A stretch of 64,000 nucleotides of DNA, taken from the NCBI GenBank assembly GCA_037444625.1, contig JBBIMA010000013.1:14288-78287 (forward strand), read 5' to 3'. The first letter of the stretch is position 1. The number at the start of each line of letters is the position of its first letter. Positions 17,996-26,270 of this stretch are shown one piece after another. Position numbers and translations under genes: made by a program. A model generated the notes under the pieces. It had not been told where the DNA came from and made no database searches. It worked only from the letters and a program-made list of their open reading frames with translations. The DNA is from DTHT01 sp037444625 (GTDB lineage Bacteria > Acidobacteriota > Terriglobia > Bryobacterales > Bryobacteraceae).

Positions 17996-20518
17996 TTATT
18001 GTATCCCGCCGCCGCCGGCGAGCTGCCGGGCGGAAGCCAGATAGACGGCGTTCAAGATGAACTTGAAGGTTCCGAACGGCTGCCCGCGGAATTGGGGGCG
18101 GAAACCGAACACCACCACGCGGCCTCGGCCGTAACGGGCCTCGACCAGCGCCGCCTTGCCCAACACCTGCCGTTCTCCCGAGATCCAGCCGCTGGCCAGC
18201 AGCTTCTCGGCCGCGTAGCGCGCCACCACGCGGGTCTCGCGCTCCCCGCGGTTGTATTCCTCCGGCAGCGTCACCTCCCAGGCCTGACCCCCGGTGGAAA
18301 ACGCGATCGCCTGGGCGGGCATGCCCAGCGCCAGCGGATGCGCCGTCTCTACGTTGAGGCGCAACAGCGACCCGGGACATTGAAAGCCGCCCGCGCCGGG
18401 ACGCACGGCGTTGCGCAAGGGCAGCGGGAAGTACTCCACCGGCAGTTCGGCCGCTGCGTCGAAAGCGATCAGCGTGCCCCCCTGCCGCACGAATTCCTCC
18501 AGCGCGGCCAGGCCGCGCACGCCCACGCCCCCGGTGTACTCCGGACGCTGCACTGCCCGCGGCTCCTCCGGCGCCGCCGCGCCCTCGCGGACCGGCGCCG
18601 GCCGCTCGGCGAAGCGCACGCCGTGCAGGATCGAAGCGGCGCTCTGGGAAGCCAGGATCAGGGCGTCGAAGCGTTCCCCGAGCGAGCCCTGCCGGATCTC
18701 CGCGTTGTGCAGCAGCGTGTGCGGGATCTTGTAATAATCCAGCAACCACTGGGTCCAGCCGGTATCCATGTTGGCGGTCCAGGGCTCGTAGAGCGCCACC
18801 CGCGGCCGCCGTAGCTCCCAGGCCGCTTTGGCCAGGGCCTCCGCACCCGCCCGGCCTTCGACCAGGAACGCTCCGTCGGAAGCGCGCAGGACGCGCGCCC
18901 CGCGCTCGAGCAGTTCGGCCACGGTTCGAAAGCTGGCGTTCTGACGGGGATCCAGGCTCTCGGCCGGAAGCGCGAAATCGGCCGCCTCCTCCAGCTCGGC
19001 CTGGAAAGGCTCGTCCACCCGCTCGACCTGCACGCCCATTTGCAAGGGCAGCGTCCAGCCCGCGATGTCGTAAGGCCGGCGGGCGGGGCCGGAGTCGCCG
19101 GCGCGCAGATCCGGGTAGCGCTGCGGCTCCATCAGGTCCACCAGATAGGCCCGGAAGGGCTGTGCGGCGGGCAGCACCCAGCTCCCGGCGGCGAACGTCT
19201 TGCCGGCGGCCTGAAACTGGCCCCGCGCCCGCAGCACGCGCAGGCCGCTCCGCCGCAGCCGCTCGAGCATCTCCAGAGCGCTCGAGCGGTCCCACTGCCC
19301 GGCGGGAACCACATAGGCGTAGGGCTTGCCCCGCCGCCCCGCCTCGATCGCCGCCTGCGCCATCTGCCAGGCCTTCAGCAGGAAATCCGAGGAGCGCTGG
19401 GCGGCCAGGTCCAGAATGGCGAAGTCCGCCGTGAGCATGTATTCGATGGCGTCGCGCAGCGTCCAGCGGCCGCCCGGCCAGGGCTGCGGATAGAAGATGC
19501 TGGGTTCGCGCGTGGGCACGCCGTTGGCGAAGCGCGCGGGAAATTCCTCCGGCCGGTAGGTGCGCGGCGTGGCGTAGGCGAAGCCCGCGGTCTCGGTCAG
19601 GATGCCGTGCATGTTGTGAAAGACCGGCACGGTGCGCAAGCCGCCGTTCCACCAGGAATCGAAGGTCAAATACGAAATGACGCCCGGTTTGTTCTCCCGC
19701 GCGAAGCGCTCCTTCATAGCCGCACCGATCAGGTTGATTCCCTCGATAACCGCCGCGGGCAGGTTGGGATTCAACGGTTCGGCGTGCGGCGGCACGAAAA
19801 TCCGGGCCGGAAAGGGCGGCGACTGGTGCTGGTTGTAGACGATCTGGGGGAACCATTCCTCGAACAACAGCCGCGTGACGTGGCGGGTCTCCTCCAGGTT
19901 GAGCATGAACCAGTCCCGGTTGTTGTCGTGCCCGGCGTATTTCTGATAAAGCCAGGGCAGGCGGGCGTTCTCATGTGGGGTGCCCAGATTGCGCCGGTAC
20001 CATTCCGCCACCATGTCCAGGCCGTCCGGGTTGATGCAGGGAATCTGGAGCAGAATCACGCGCCGGCGAATGCGGCGGACCTCCTCGCTTTCCTCGGTGA
20101 GCAGGCGGTAGGCCAGGTGGGGCGCGTGCTGGGAAGGGGCGGTCTCGCTGGCGTGCAGGCCGGAATCAATCCACACGATGACCTTGCCCTCCTCGGCCAG
20201 CCGACGGGCCTCTTCCGGTGCGGCTTCCCCCAGCGCCAGCCGGCGGCTGACGGCGCGGTAGCGTTCGAACTGGCGCAGGTTGTCGGCGTCGGAAATCAAG
20301 GCCGCCAGCATAGGCTTGCCCAGCGAGGTGCGCCCGAAGCGGATCAGGCGGATGCGGTCGCTCGCCCCGGCCAGCTTCTCGAAATAGCCCGCGAGCTGCC
20401 GGTAGTCGGCCAGCTTGTAATCCTCGCCCGGATCGAAGCCGAAGTGCTCCCTGGGAGCGGGGACCGGGGCCGCCCAGCAGGCCGCCGAAAGCGTCAAAAT
20501 GAAAAGTCTTCGCCTCAT
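17996..20518 (-). CDS. Secreted M14-family zinc carboxypeptidase-like protein
   Basis: This 840-residue protein has a signal peptide (residues 1-17) and an N-terminal M14 peptidase domain. Zinc ligands are His122 and Glu125 in GLHASETAPSQ and His231 in YNQHQSPP; INPDGLD lies at about residue 162, and the likely catalytic Glu309 is in GILTETAGF. All the expected active-site residues are therefore present. The C-terminal 450 residues resemble a glutamine-amidotransferase-like or ThuA-like Rossmann layer, a layout common in Acidobacteriota and Bacteroidota. The start is 16 bp from that of the divergent aguB. It may act on peptides or on cell-wall amides. Confidence 0.85.
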   Translation of the reverse strand: MRRRLFILTLSAACWAAPVPAPREHFGFDPGEDYKLADYRQLAGYFEKLAGASDRIRLIRFGRTSLGKPMLAALISDADNLRQFERYRAVSRRLALGEAAPEEARRLAEEGKVIVWIDSGLHASETAPSQHAPHLAYRLLTEESEEVRRIRRRVILLQIPCINPDGLDMVAEWYRRNLGTPHENARLPWLYQKYAGHDNNRDWFMLNLEETRHVTRLLFEEWFPQIVYNQHQSPPFPARIFVPPHAEPLNPNLPAAVIEGINLIGAAMKERFARENKPGVISYLTFDSWWNGGLRTVPVFHNMHGILTETAGFAYATPRTYRPEEFPARFANGVPTREPSIFYPQPWPGGRWTLRDAIEYMLTADFAILDLAAQRSSDFLLKAWQMAQAAIEAGRRGKPYAYVVPAGQWDRSSALEMLERLRRSGLRVLRARGQFQAAGKTFAAGSWVLPAAQPFRAYLVDLMEPQRYPDLRAGDSGPARRPYDIAGWTLPLQMGVQVERVDEPFQAELEEAADFALPAESLDPRQNASFRTVAELLERGARVLRASDGAFLVEGRAGAEALAKAAWELRRPRVALYEPWTANMDTGWTQWLLDYYKIPHTLLHNAEIRQGSLGERFDALILASQSAASILHGVRFAERPAPVREGAAAPEEPRAVQRPEYTGGVGVRGLAALEEFVRQGGTLIAFDAAAELPVEYFPLPLRNAVRPGAGGFQCPGSLLRLNVETAHPLALGMPAQAIAFSTGGQAWEVTLPEEYNRGERETRVVARYAAEKLLASGWISGERQVLGKAALVEARYGRGRVVVFGFRPQFRGQPFGTFKFILNAVYLASARQLAGGGGIQ

Positions 20519-20534
20519 CGTGAAAGAACCTATT

Positions 20535-21419
20535 ATGCATCCCGGGGTGCGCTTCCGCGCCGGCCTGATTCAAATGGCCTGCGGCGAAGACCCCAACGAG
20601 AACCTGGCCAAAGCCCTCTGGCGTATCCGCGAGGCGGCCGCCCGCGGGGCCCGGCTGATCTGCCTGCCCGAGTTGTTCCGCTCGCGCTACTTCTGCCGGG
20701 AAGAGGACGCCCGGATGTTCGCCCTGGCCGAGCCGGTGCCCGGTCCCACCACCGAGACCCTGGGCGCGCTGGCCCGCGAGCTGGCGGTCTTCATCGTCGC
20801 CCCGCTGTTCGAGCGGCGCGCCCCCGGCCTCTACCACAACACCGCCGTGCTGCTCTCGCCGGAAGGCTCGGTCGCCGGAATCTATCGCAAGATGCACATC
20901 CCGGACGATCCCCTGTACTACGAGAAGTTCTACTTCACGCCGGGCGATCTGGGCTTCCCCAGTTTTCCCACGCCCTTCGGGCGCATCGCCCTGCTGATCT
21001 GCTGGGACCAGTGGTTCCCCGAAGCGGCCCGCCTGGCCGCGCTCTCGGGTGCGGTCCTGCTGCTGTATCCCACCGCCATCGGATGGCACCCGGCGGAAAA
21101 AGCGGCCGAGGGTGAGGCCCAACGGGAGGCCTGGCGCACCGTCCAGCGCGCCCACGCCATCGCCAACGGCGTCTATGTGGCGGCGGTGAATCGCACCGGG
21201 CGCGAAGGCCCGCCCGGCCGGGACTTGGAATTCTGGGGATCCTCCTTCGCGGCCGACCCCTTCGGGCGGCTGCTGGCCGAAGCCCCGCCCGACCAGGAAA
21301 CCACCCTGGTGGTGGAATGCGACCCCGCCCAGGTCGAGCACGTGCGCCGGCACTGGCCGTTCCTGCGGGATCGCCGCGTCGAAGCCTACTCGTCAATCCT
21401 GCAACGCTGGCTGGAGTGA
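20535..21419 (+). CDS. aguB: N-carbamoylputrescine amidase
   Basis: This 294-residue nitrilase-superfamily amidohydrolase converts N-carbamoylputrescine to putrescine, CO2 and ammonia. The catalytic triad is visible as Glu46 (CLPELF), Lys119 (YRKMHIPDD) and Cys156 (LLICWDQWFPE); the last motif is typical of AguB. The ATG at 20535 gives the expected N-terminus (RAGLIQMACGEDP); an in-frame ATG at 20499 would overlap the divergent M14 gene. Its stop overlaps the start of aguA by one base (TGATG), and the two enzymes catalyse consecutive steps, which supports both calls. Confidence 0.93.
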   Translation: MHPGVRFRAGLIQMACGEDPNENLAKALWRIREAAARGARLICLPELFRSRYFCREEDARMFALAEPVPGPTTETLGALARELAVFIVAPLFERRAPGLYHNTAVLLSPEGSVAGIYRKMHIPDDPLYYEKFYFTPGDLGFPSFPTPFGRIALLICWDQWFPEAARLAALSGAVLLLYPTAIGWHPAEKAAEGEAQREAWRTVQRAHAIANGVYVAAVNRTGREGPPGRDLEFWGSSFAADPFGRLLAEAPPDQETTLVVECDPAQVEHVRRHWPFLRDRRVEAYSSILQRWLE

Positions 21420-22489
21420 TGCCTGCCCGCCGCCCCACGCCCGCCCGGCTCGGCTTCCGCCTCCCGGCCGAATGGGAGCCGCACGAGGCCACCTGGATCG
21501 CCTGGCCCCACAACCGCAGCGACTGGCCCGGCAAGTTCGCTCCCGTCCCCTGGGTGTACTGCGAGATCGTGCGCCACCTGGCCCGCGTCGAGCGAGTGCG
21601 CATCCTGGTCAACGACCAGGAGGCAGAGCGGCGCGCCCGGCGCCAGTTGAGTTGCGCTCATGTCCCGCTGGAAGGCGTGGAGTTCTTCCGTTGCCCGACC
21701 GACCGCGGCTGGACACGCGATTTCTGCCCGCTGTTCCTGAAGGACGCCGCCGGCCGGACGGCGGCCGTGAAGTTCCGCTTCAACGGCTGGGCCCGCTACC
21801 AGGACTGGCGGCGGGACGAGGCCGCCGGGGAGTTCGTAGCCCGGCGCTCGAAGCTGCCGCTGTGGCGTCCCAGCCGGCGGGGACGCCGGCTGGTGCTGGA
21901 AGGCGGCGCGGTGGAGGTCAACGGCCGCGGTCTGCTGCTGGCCGCCGAAGAGTGCCTGCTCGATCCGGTGCAGGCGCGCAATCCGGGCCTGGCGCGGGAG
22001 GATCTCGAGCAGGCGCTCTGCGAATATCTGGGCGTCCGCCGGATCCTCTGGTTGGGGCGGGGCATCGCCGGGGACGACACTCACGGCCACGTGGACGATA
22101 TCGCGCGCTTCAGCGGACCGGCCACTGTAGCAGCCGCCTTCGAGCCCGACCCGGCCGACCCTAACCACGAGCCCCTGCGAGAGAACCTGCGCCGCCTGCG
22201 CCGCTTCCGCGACGAGCGCGGCCGCACCCTGCGCGTCGTCACCCTGCCCATGCCCGCCCCGGTTTACTTCAACGGGCAGCGGCTGCCCGCCAGCTACGCC
22301 AACTTTTACATCGCCAACCGCCTGGTGCTGGTTCCCACCTTCGACGATCCCAACGACCGCATCGCCCTCGAGCGCCTGGCCGCCCTGTTTCCCCAGCGCC
22401 GCGTCATCGGCATTCACTGCCGCGACTTGGTGCTCGGACTGGGCGCCCTGCACTGCCTCACGATGCAGCAGCCCGCAGCAGGACCTTGA
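21419..22489 (+). CDS. aguA: Agmatine deiminase
   Basis: This 356-residue enzyme of the peptidyl-arginine-deiminase fold hydrolyses agmatine to N-carbamoylputrescine. Key residues are Glu161 in LEGGAVEVNG, His224 in DTHGHVDDIARF and the nucleophile Cys346 in GALHCLTMQQP. The motif usually reading RDxGP is RDFCP here (residues 100-104). It starts at ATG 21419, coupled to aguB. The last 32 bp overlap the 3' end of the convergent dehydrogenase gene. Together with aguB it forms a two-gene putrescine route from agmatine; no arginine decarboxylase is seen in the window. Confidence 0.93.
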   Translation: MPARRPTPARLGFRLPAEWEPHEATWIAWPHNRSDWPGKFAPVPWVYCEIVRHLARVERVRILVNDQEAERRARRQLSCAHVPLEGVEFFRCPTDRGWTRDFCPLFLKDAAGRTAAVKFRFNGWARYQDWRRDEAAGEFVARRSKLPLWRPSRRGRRLVLEGGAVEVNGRGLLLAAEECLLDPVQARNPGLAREDLEQALCEYLGVRRILWLGRGIAGDDTHGHVDDIARFSGPATVAAAFEPDPADPNHEPLRENLRRLRRFRDERGRTLRVVTLPMPAPVYFNGQRLPASYANFYIANRLVLVPTFDDPNDRIALERLAALFPQRRVIGIHCRDLVLGLGALHCLTMQQPAAGP

Positions 22490-23420
22490 GCGCTCCCCGC
22501 CGCGCCGCCGCCCGGAAGGCCTGCGGCGCTTCTCGCAGAGGATATTCCGCCGTGATCATTTCCCGCAGCCGCAGGCGCCCGCCGGCCAGCAACTCCAGCG
22601 CGGGCTCGAACCGGCCGCAGCGCGAGCCCACGAGCGCAATCTCGTTGACCACCACCGGCGCGGCGTCCAGCCTCACCGCTTCGTGCACGGTGGATTTCAC
22701 GATCACCGTGCCTCGCGGGCGGGTCATCGCGATCGCCTGAGGCAAGCCGCCTGCCGACCCGGTGGCCTCCACCACCCAATCGTAACGGGCTCGAGGCAGC
22801 CGCTTCCCCGCCCGCTCGCCGGCGACGCCCAGCGGCTCAACCAGGCGCAGCCTCTCAGGATGCCGCCCGAACAGATCCACCCGCAGGCCGCGGATCGCCA
22901 GCACCTGGGCGATCAGCAAACCCAGCTTGCCGTCGCCCAGCACGGCCACTTCGCTCCCCGGCGGGATGGCGAGCTGCTCGAGGATCTCGCAGGCCGCCGC
23001 CAGCGGTTCGGCGAACACCGCCTCTTCGGTGGAGATCGCCTCCGGCAGCGGGTGCAGGTTGCGCTCGGGCAGCGTGAAGAACTCGCTGAACGCCCCCGGA
23101 TGCCCGGCGATGCCCAGCACCCGGCGCCGCGGGCAGTGCCGTCCCATGCCCCGCGCGCACCATTCGCAGCGGCCGCACGCCAGGTTGATCTCGCCCACCA
23201 CGCGCCGGCCGAGCAGCGAGGTCTGATCGGCTTCGACCACTTCGCCCACGAACTCGTGACCGGGCGTGCCGCGGAACCGGTAATAGCCGCGCAGCAGCTC
23301 GAGATCGGTGTTACAGATGCCCCCCGCCAGGAGGCGGATGAGCGCGAATCCTTCCCGCCTCAGCGGCCGCGGCCGCCGGCGCAATCCGACGCGCCCCGCC
23401 TCCAGATGCACGGCAAGCAT
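22458..23420 (-). CDS. Zinc-dependent MDR (alcohol dehydrogenase-like) oxidoreductase
   Basis: This 320-residue medium-chain dehydrogenase has catalytic-zinc residues in GGICNTDLELLRGYY and GHEFVGEV, a structural-zinc set of four cysteines (CGRCEWCARGMGRHC) and a nucleotide-binding GDGKLG. It is shorter than usual (about 340-350), mainly in the C-terminal region. The substrate is unknown; polyol, threonine or aldehyde dehydrogenase activity are all possible. It is divergent from thrC, with both starts served by one symmetric -10 element. Its 3' end overlaps aguA tail to tail. Confidence 0.85.
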   Translation of the reverse strand: MLAVHLEAGRVGLRRRPRPLRREGFALIRLLAGGICNTDLELLRGYYRFRGTPGHEFVGEVVEADQTSLLGRRVVGEINLACGRCEWCARGMGRHCPRRRVLGIAGHPGAFSEFFTLPERNLHPLPEAISTEEAVFAEPLAAACEILEQLAIPPGSEVAVLGDGKLGLLIAQVLAIRGLRVDLFGRHPERLRLVEPLGVAGERAGKRLPRARYDWVVEATGSAGGLPQAIAMTRPRGTVIVKSTVHEAVRLDAAPVVVNEIALVGSRCGRFEPALELLAGGRLRLREMITAEYPLREAPQAFRAAARRGALKVLLRAAAS

Positions 23421-23431
23421 GAGCGTCTCCC

Positions 23432-23439
23432 AGTATAAT
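23432..23439. promoter_or_regulatory. Symmetric bidirectional -10 element
   Basis: AGTATAAT contains TATAAT on the plus strand (23434-23439) and TATACT on the minus strand (23437-23432). The plus start codon (thrC, 23450) is ten bases after its box, and the minus start codon (23420) is eleven bases after its box. One short AT patch in a GC-rich gap thus appears to drive two divergent, nearly leaderless genes. Confidence 0.6.
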
Positions 23440-23449
23440 CAGGGTTTCC

Positions 23450-24751
23450 ATGAGTGCCGAACTGGTCTGCTTCCAGGCCGCCTGCCGCGCGCGCTTCCCC
23501 GTCACCGAGATCCTCTACACCTGCCCTCGTTGCGGCGGGCTGCTGGAGGTGGCCTACGGCGGGCCCTTCATGCCGCCGGAAGTGCTCAAGCAGCTCTGGC
23601 GTTCCCGCCGGCTCAACAACGCGCCGCTCGATCAAAGCGGCGTCTGGCGCTACCGGGAGATGATTCCCTTCCTGGAGGACTATTCGGCGGTGGTCTCTCT
23701 CGGCGAGGGCAACACACCGCTGATCGAAGCCCCCCGCGCCGCCTCCTGGGCCGGACTGGAGCGGCTGAGCTTCAAGCATCAGGGTTACAACCCCACCGGC
23801 TCGTTCAAAGACAACGGCATGACCTGCGGCGTGGCGCAGGCGCTGCGTCTGGGCATGCAGCGCGTGGCCTGCGTCTCGACGGGCAACACCTCGGCCTCGA
23901 TGGCCGCCTACGCCAGCGCCGCGGGACTCCAGCCCATCGTCTTCATCCCCCACGGCAACATCGCCTACGGCAAGCTGGCGCAGGCGCTGGAGTACGGCGC
24001 GCGCACCCTCCAGGTGGAGGCCAACTTCGACCGGATCCTGGCCCTGGTGCGCACGCTGGCCGAACGGCTCGGCATCTATCTTCTGAACTCGATCAACCCC
24101 TTCCGCATCGAGGGCCAGAAGACCATCGTCATCGAGATGCTCGAACAGCGCGAGTGGTCCCCGCCGGACTGGATCGTGCTGCCGGGAGGGAATCTGGGCA
24201 ACACCGCCGCCTTCGGCAAGGCCCTGCGCGAGCTGGCCGAGCGCGGCCTCATCAGCCGCCTGCCCCGCCTGGCGGTCATCCAGGCCGAGGGCGCCGCCCC
24301 GTTCTATGAACTGGCCCGCCGCCGGGACGGCCCGCTGGAGCCGGTGGCGCAGCCGGAGACCCTGGCCACCGCCATCCGCATCGGCGATCCGGTCTCCTGG
24401 CCCAAGGCGCTGCACGAGGTGCGCTCCACCGGCGGCCTGGTCGAGAAGGTCAGCGAACAGGAGATCGCCGACGCCAAGGCCGTCATCGGGCGCTGCGGCA
24501 TCGGCTGCGAGCCGGCCTCGGCCGCCACTCTGGCCGGCATCCGCAAGCTGCGCGCCGCAGGCGTCCTGCGCCCCGGCGACGACGTGGTGGCCGTACTCAC
24601 CGGCCACCTGCTCAAGGACCCCGACTACATCCACCGCTACCACACCGGGCAGCTCGTGACGCCGCGCGGCGACCGGCTGAGCTCGACCTACGCCAACCAA
24701 CCGGTCGTGGTCCCCAACGACCCCGACCGCATCGCGGAGGCGCTCCAATGA
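23450..24751 (+). CDS. thrC: Threonine synthase
   Basis: This 433-residue PLP enzyme makes threonine from O-phosphohomoserine. The PLP lysine is Lys120 in NPTGSFKDNGM; STGNTSASMAAYASAAG and PGGNLGNTAAFGKAL bind the cofactor phosphate. An N-terminal zinc-ribbon-like set of cysteines (Cys7, Cys12, Cys25, Cys28) fits the class with CxxxxC-CPRCGG starts. No Shine-Dalgarno precedes the ATG, in line with a very short leader. The stop overlaps the xylanase-like gene by 4 bp (ATGA), an unusual partner for an amino-acid enzyme. Confidence 0.93.
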   Translation: MSAELVCFQAACRARFPVTEILYTCPRCGGLLEVAYGGPFMPPEVLKQLWRSRRLNNAPLDQSGVWRYREMIPFLEDYSAVVSLGEGNTPLIEAPRAASWAGLERLSFKHQGYNPTGSFKDNGMTCGVAQALRLGMQRVACVSTGNTSASMAAYASAAGLQPIVFIPHGNIAYGKLAQALEYGARTLQVEANFDRILALVRTLAERLGIYLLNSINPFRIEGQKTIVIEMLEQREWSPPDWIVLPGGNLGNTAAFGKALRELAERGLISRLPRLAVIQAEGAAPFYELARRRDGPLEPVAQPETLATAIRIGDPVSWPKALHEVRSTGGLVEKVSEQEIADAKAVIGRCGIGCEPASAATLAGIRKLRAAGVLRPGDDVVAVLTGHLLKDPDYIHRYHTGQLVTPRGDRLSSTYANQPVVVPNDPDRIAEALQ

Positions 24752-26256
24752 CACGGCGGGAACTTGCGGCCGCGCCCCTGAGCCTGGCCGCTGCTCCGGC
24801 CCCGGCGATTTGCCGGGTGAGGGGCGCCGACGGCGCTCCGTTGCCTCTCGAGGACTTGCGCCGCTTCCACGTTTGCGACCAGAAGCTGCGCCCCTTCCCT
24901 CTCCGGCCCGAGCTCCAGCCGGGCCAGGTGCGCTTCACGCCGCCCGATCGGCCCTTCCGCATCGGCCTGACGATGGCGGTGCCCGGTTTCGGCCACGTCA
25001 TGGTCTATGCGGACAACCGCGGGCGCGGCTACACGAGGGAGTCCTTCGGCCGACCCCTGGCCTTCGAGCTTGAGGCGGCCCGCGATCGCATCGCCTGCGT
25101 TCGCCGTCGGATGGAAGACTGCCGGCGCTCCGGCTACGACGTGCCGCCCGGCCCTCGGCGCAGGATCGAGAAGGCCGAGGCCGCGCTCGGTGAGGCGGGC
25201 GGCGCCGGCCGCGAGCTGGAGGCTCTGGCCGAGGCCCTCTGGGCGGGAGAGGAGCTGGCGGTGGATCGCGCGCGCCAGGCGATCGCGCGGCGCGGCCCGC
25301 GCCCGGGTTTCCTGTTCGGCTCGAACGCCTTCGGCTATCCGCGCCTCGGCCGGCCTTACGCCGAACGCTTCCAGGCGATCTTCAACTACGCCACCCTGCC
25401 CTTTTATCTCGGGCCGATCGAGCCGGTCGAGGGCCGGCCGAATTACGCCAACGTCGAGAAGATCCTGGAATGGCTGGCGGGAACCGAGATCCTGGCCAAG
25501 GGGCATCCGCTGGTCTGGTTTTACCCCCGCACCACCCCCGCCTGGCTGCACGGCAAGCCCTTCGAAGAGGTCCGCCGCCTGGCTCTCGAACACGTGCGCC
25601 GCTCGGTGAGCCGCTTCCGCCATCGCATTCACGTCTGGGACGTGATTAACGAAGCCCATATGCAGAACGTGCTGGGTTTCACTCTCCAACAGCAGATCGA
25701 AATGACGGCCGCGGCCGCGCGGGCCGCCCGCCAGGCCGACCCCACCTGCTTCCGCGTCGTCAACTGCTGCTGCACCTGGTCCGATTACATGGCGCGGCAG
25801 CCCAAGCCCGGCCAGCAAAGCGTCTACGACTACCTGGCCATGGTGCGCGACGCAGGCATCGAATACGAAGCCCTCGGCCTTCAGTATTACTACGCCGCCC
25901 GAGACATGCTGGAGATCGAGCGCTCGCTAGAGACCTTCCGGGAGTTCGGCAAGCCGGTCCACATCACCGAGCTGGGCCTGCCTTCCTCTTCCGAGCCGGT
26001 CAACAATCCCTACGGGCAGAGCACGCGCTATCCCTGGCACGGTTCCCAGTGGAGCGAGAGCGCCCAGGCGGATTGGATCGAGCAGTTCTACACCATCGCC
26101 TTCAGCAAGCCCTGGATCGAGGCCGTCACCTGGTGGGACCTGGCCGATCCCGCCTTCGTTCCCCACGGCGGCTTGCTGCGCAGCGATCTCAGCCCCAAGG
26201 AGGGCTACATGCGCCTGGCGGATCTGATCCGGCGCTGGCGCAGCCCGACCGCCTGA
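24748..26256 (+). CDS. GH10 endo-xylanase-like protein with Tat-type leader
   Basis: This 502-residue protein has a GH10 catalytic barrel in its C-terminal 320 residues. The acid/base Glu302 lies in VWDVINEAH and the nucleophile Glu408 in HITELGLP, with KGHPLVWF near residue 251. It cleaves beta-1,4-xylan or a related backbone by family precedent. The first residues (TRRELAAAPLSLAAAPA) resemble a twin-arginine leader. Residues 20-105 form a beta-rich module, and residues 105-180 are charged and helical, probably coiled-coil, an insertion not typical of GH10. The start ATG overlaps the thrC stop. The helical part may hold the enzyme to a partner or the cell surface. Confidence 0.88.
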   Translation: MTRRELAAAPLSLAAAPAPAICRVRGADGAPLPLEDLRRFHVCDQKLRPFPLRPELQPGQVRFTPPDRPFRIGLTMAVPGFGHVMVYADNRGRGYTRESFGRPLAFELEAARDRIACVRRRMEDCRRSGYDVPPGPRRRIEKAEAALGEAGGAGRELEALAEALWAGEELAVDRARQAIARRGPRPGFLFGSNAFGYPRLGRPYAERFQAIFNYATLPFYLGPIEPVEGRPNYANVEKILEWLAGTEILAKGHPLVWFYPRTTPAWLHGKPFEEVRRLALEHVRRSVSRFRHRIHVWDVINEAHMQNVLGFTLQQQIEMTAAAARAARQADPTCFRVVNCCCTWSDYMARQPKPGQQSVYDYLAMVRDAGIEYEALGLQYYYAARDMLEIERSLETFREFGKPVHITELGLPSSSEPVNNPYGQSTRYPWHGSQWSESAQADWIEQFYTIAFSKPWIEAVTWWDLADPAFVPHGGLLRSDLSPKEGYMRLADLIRRWRSPTA

Positions 26257-26270
26257 GTGGGGCGGGGCGA

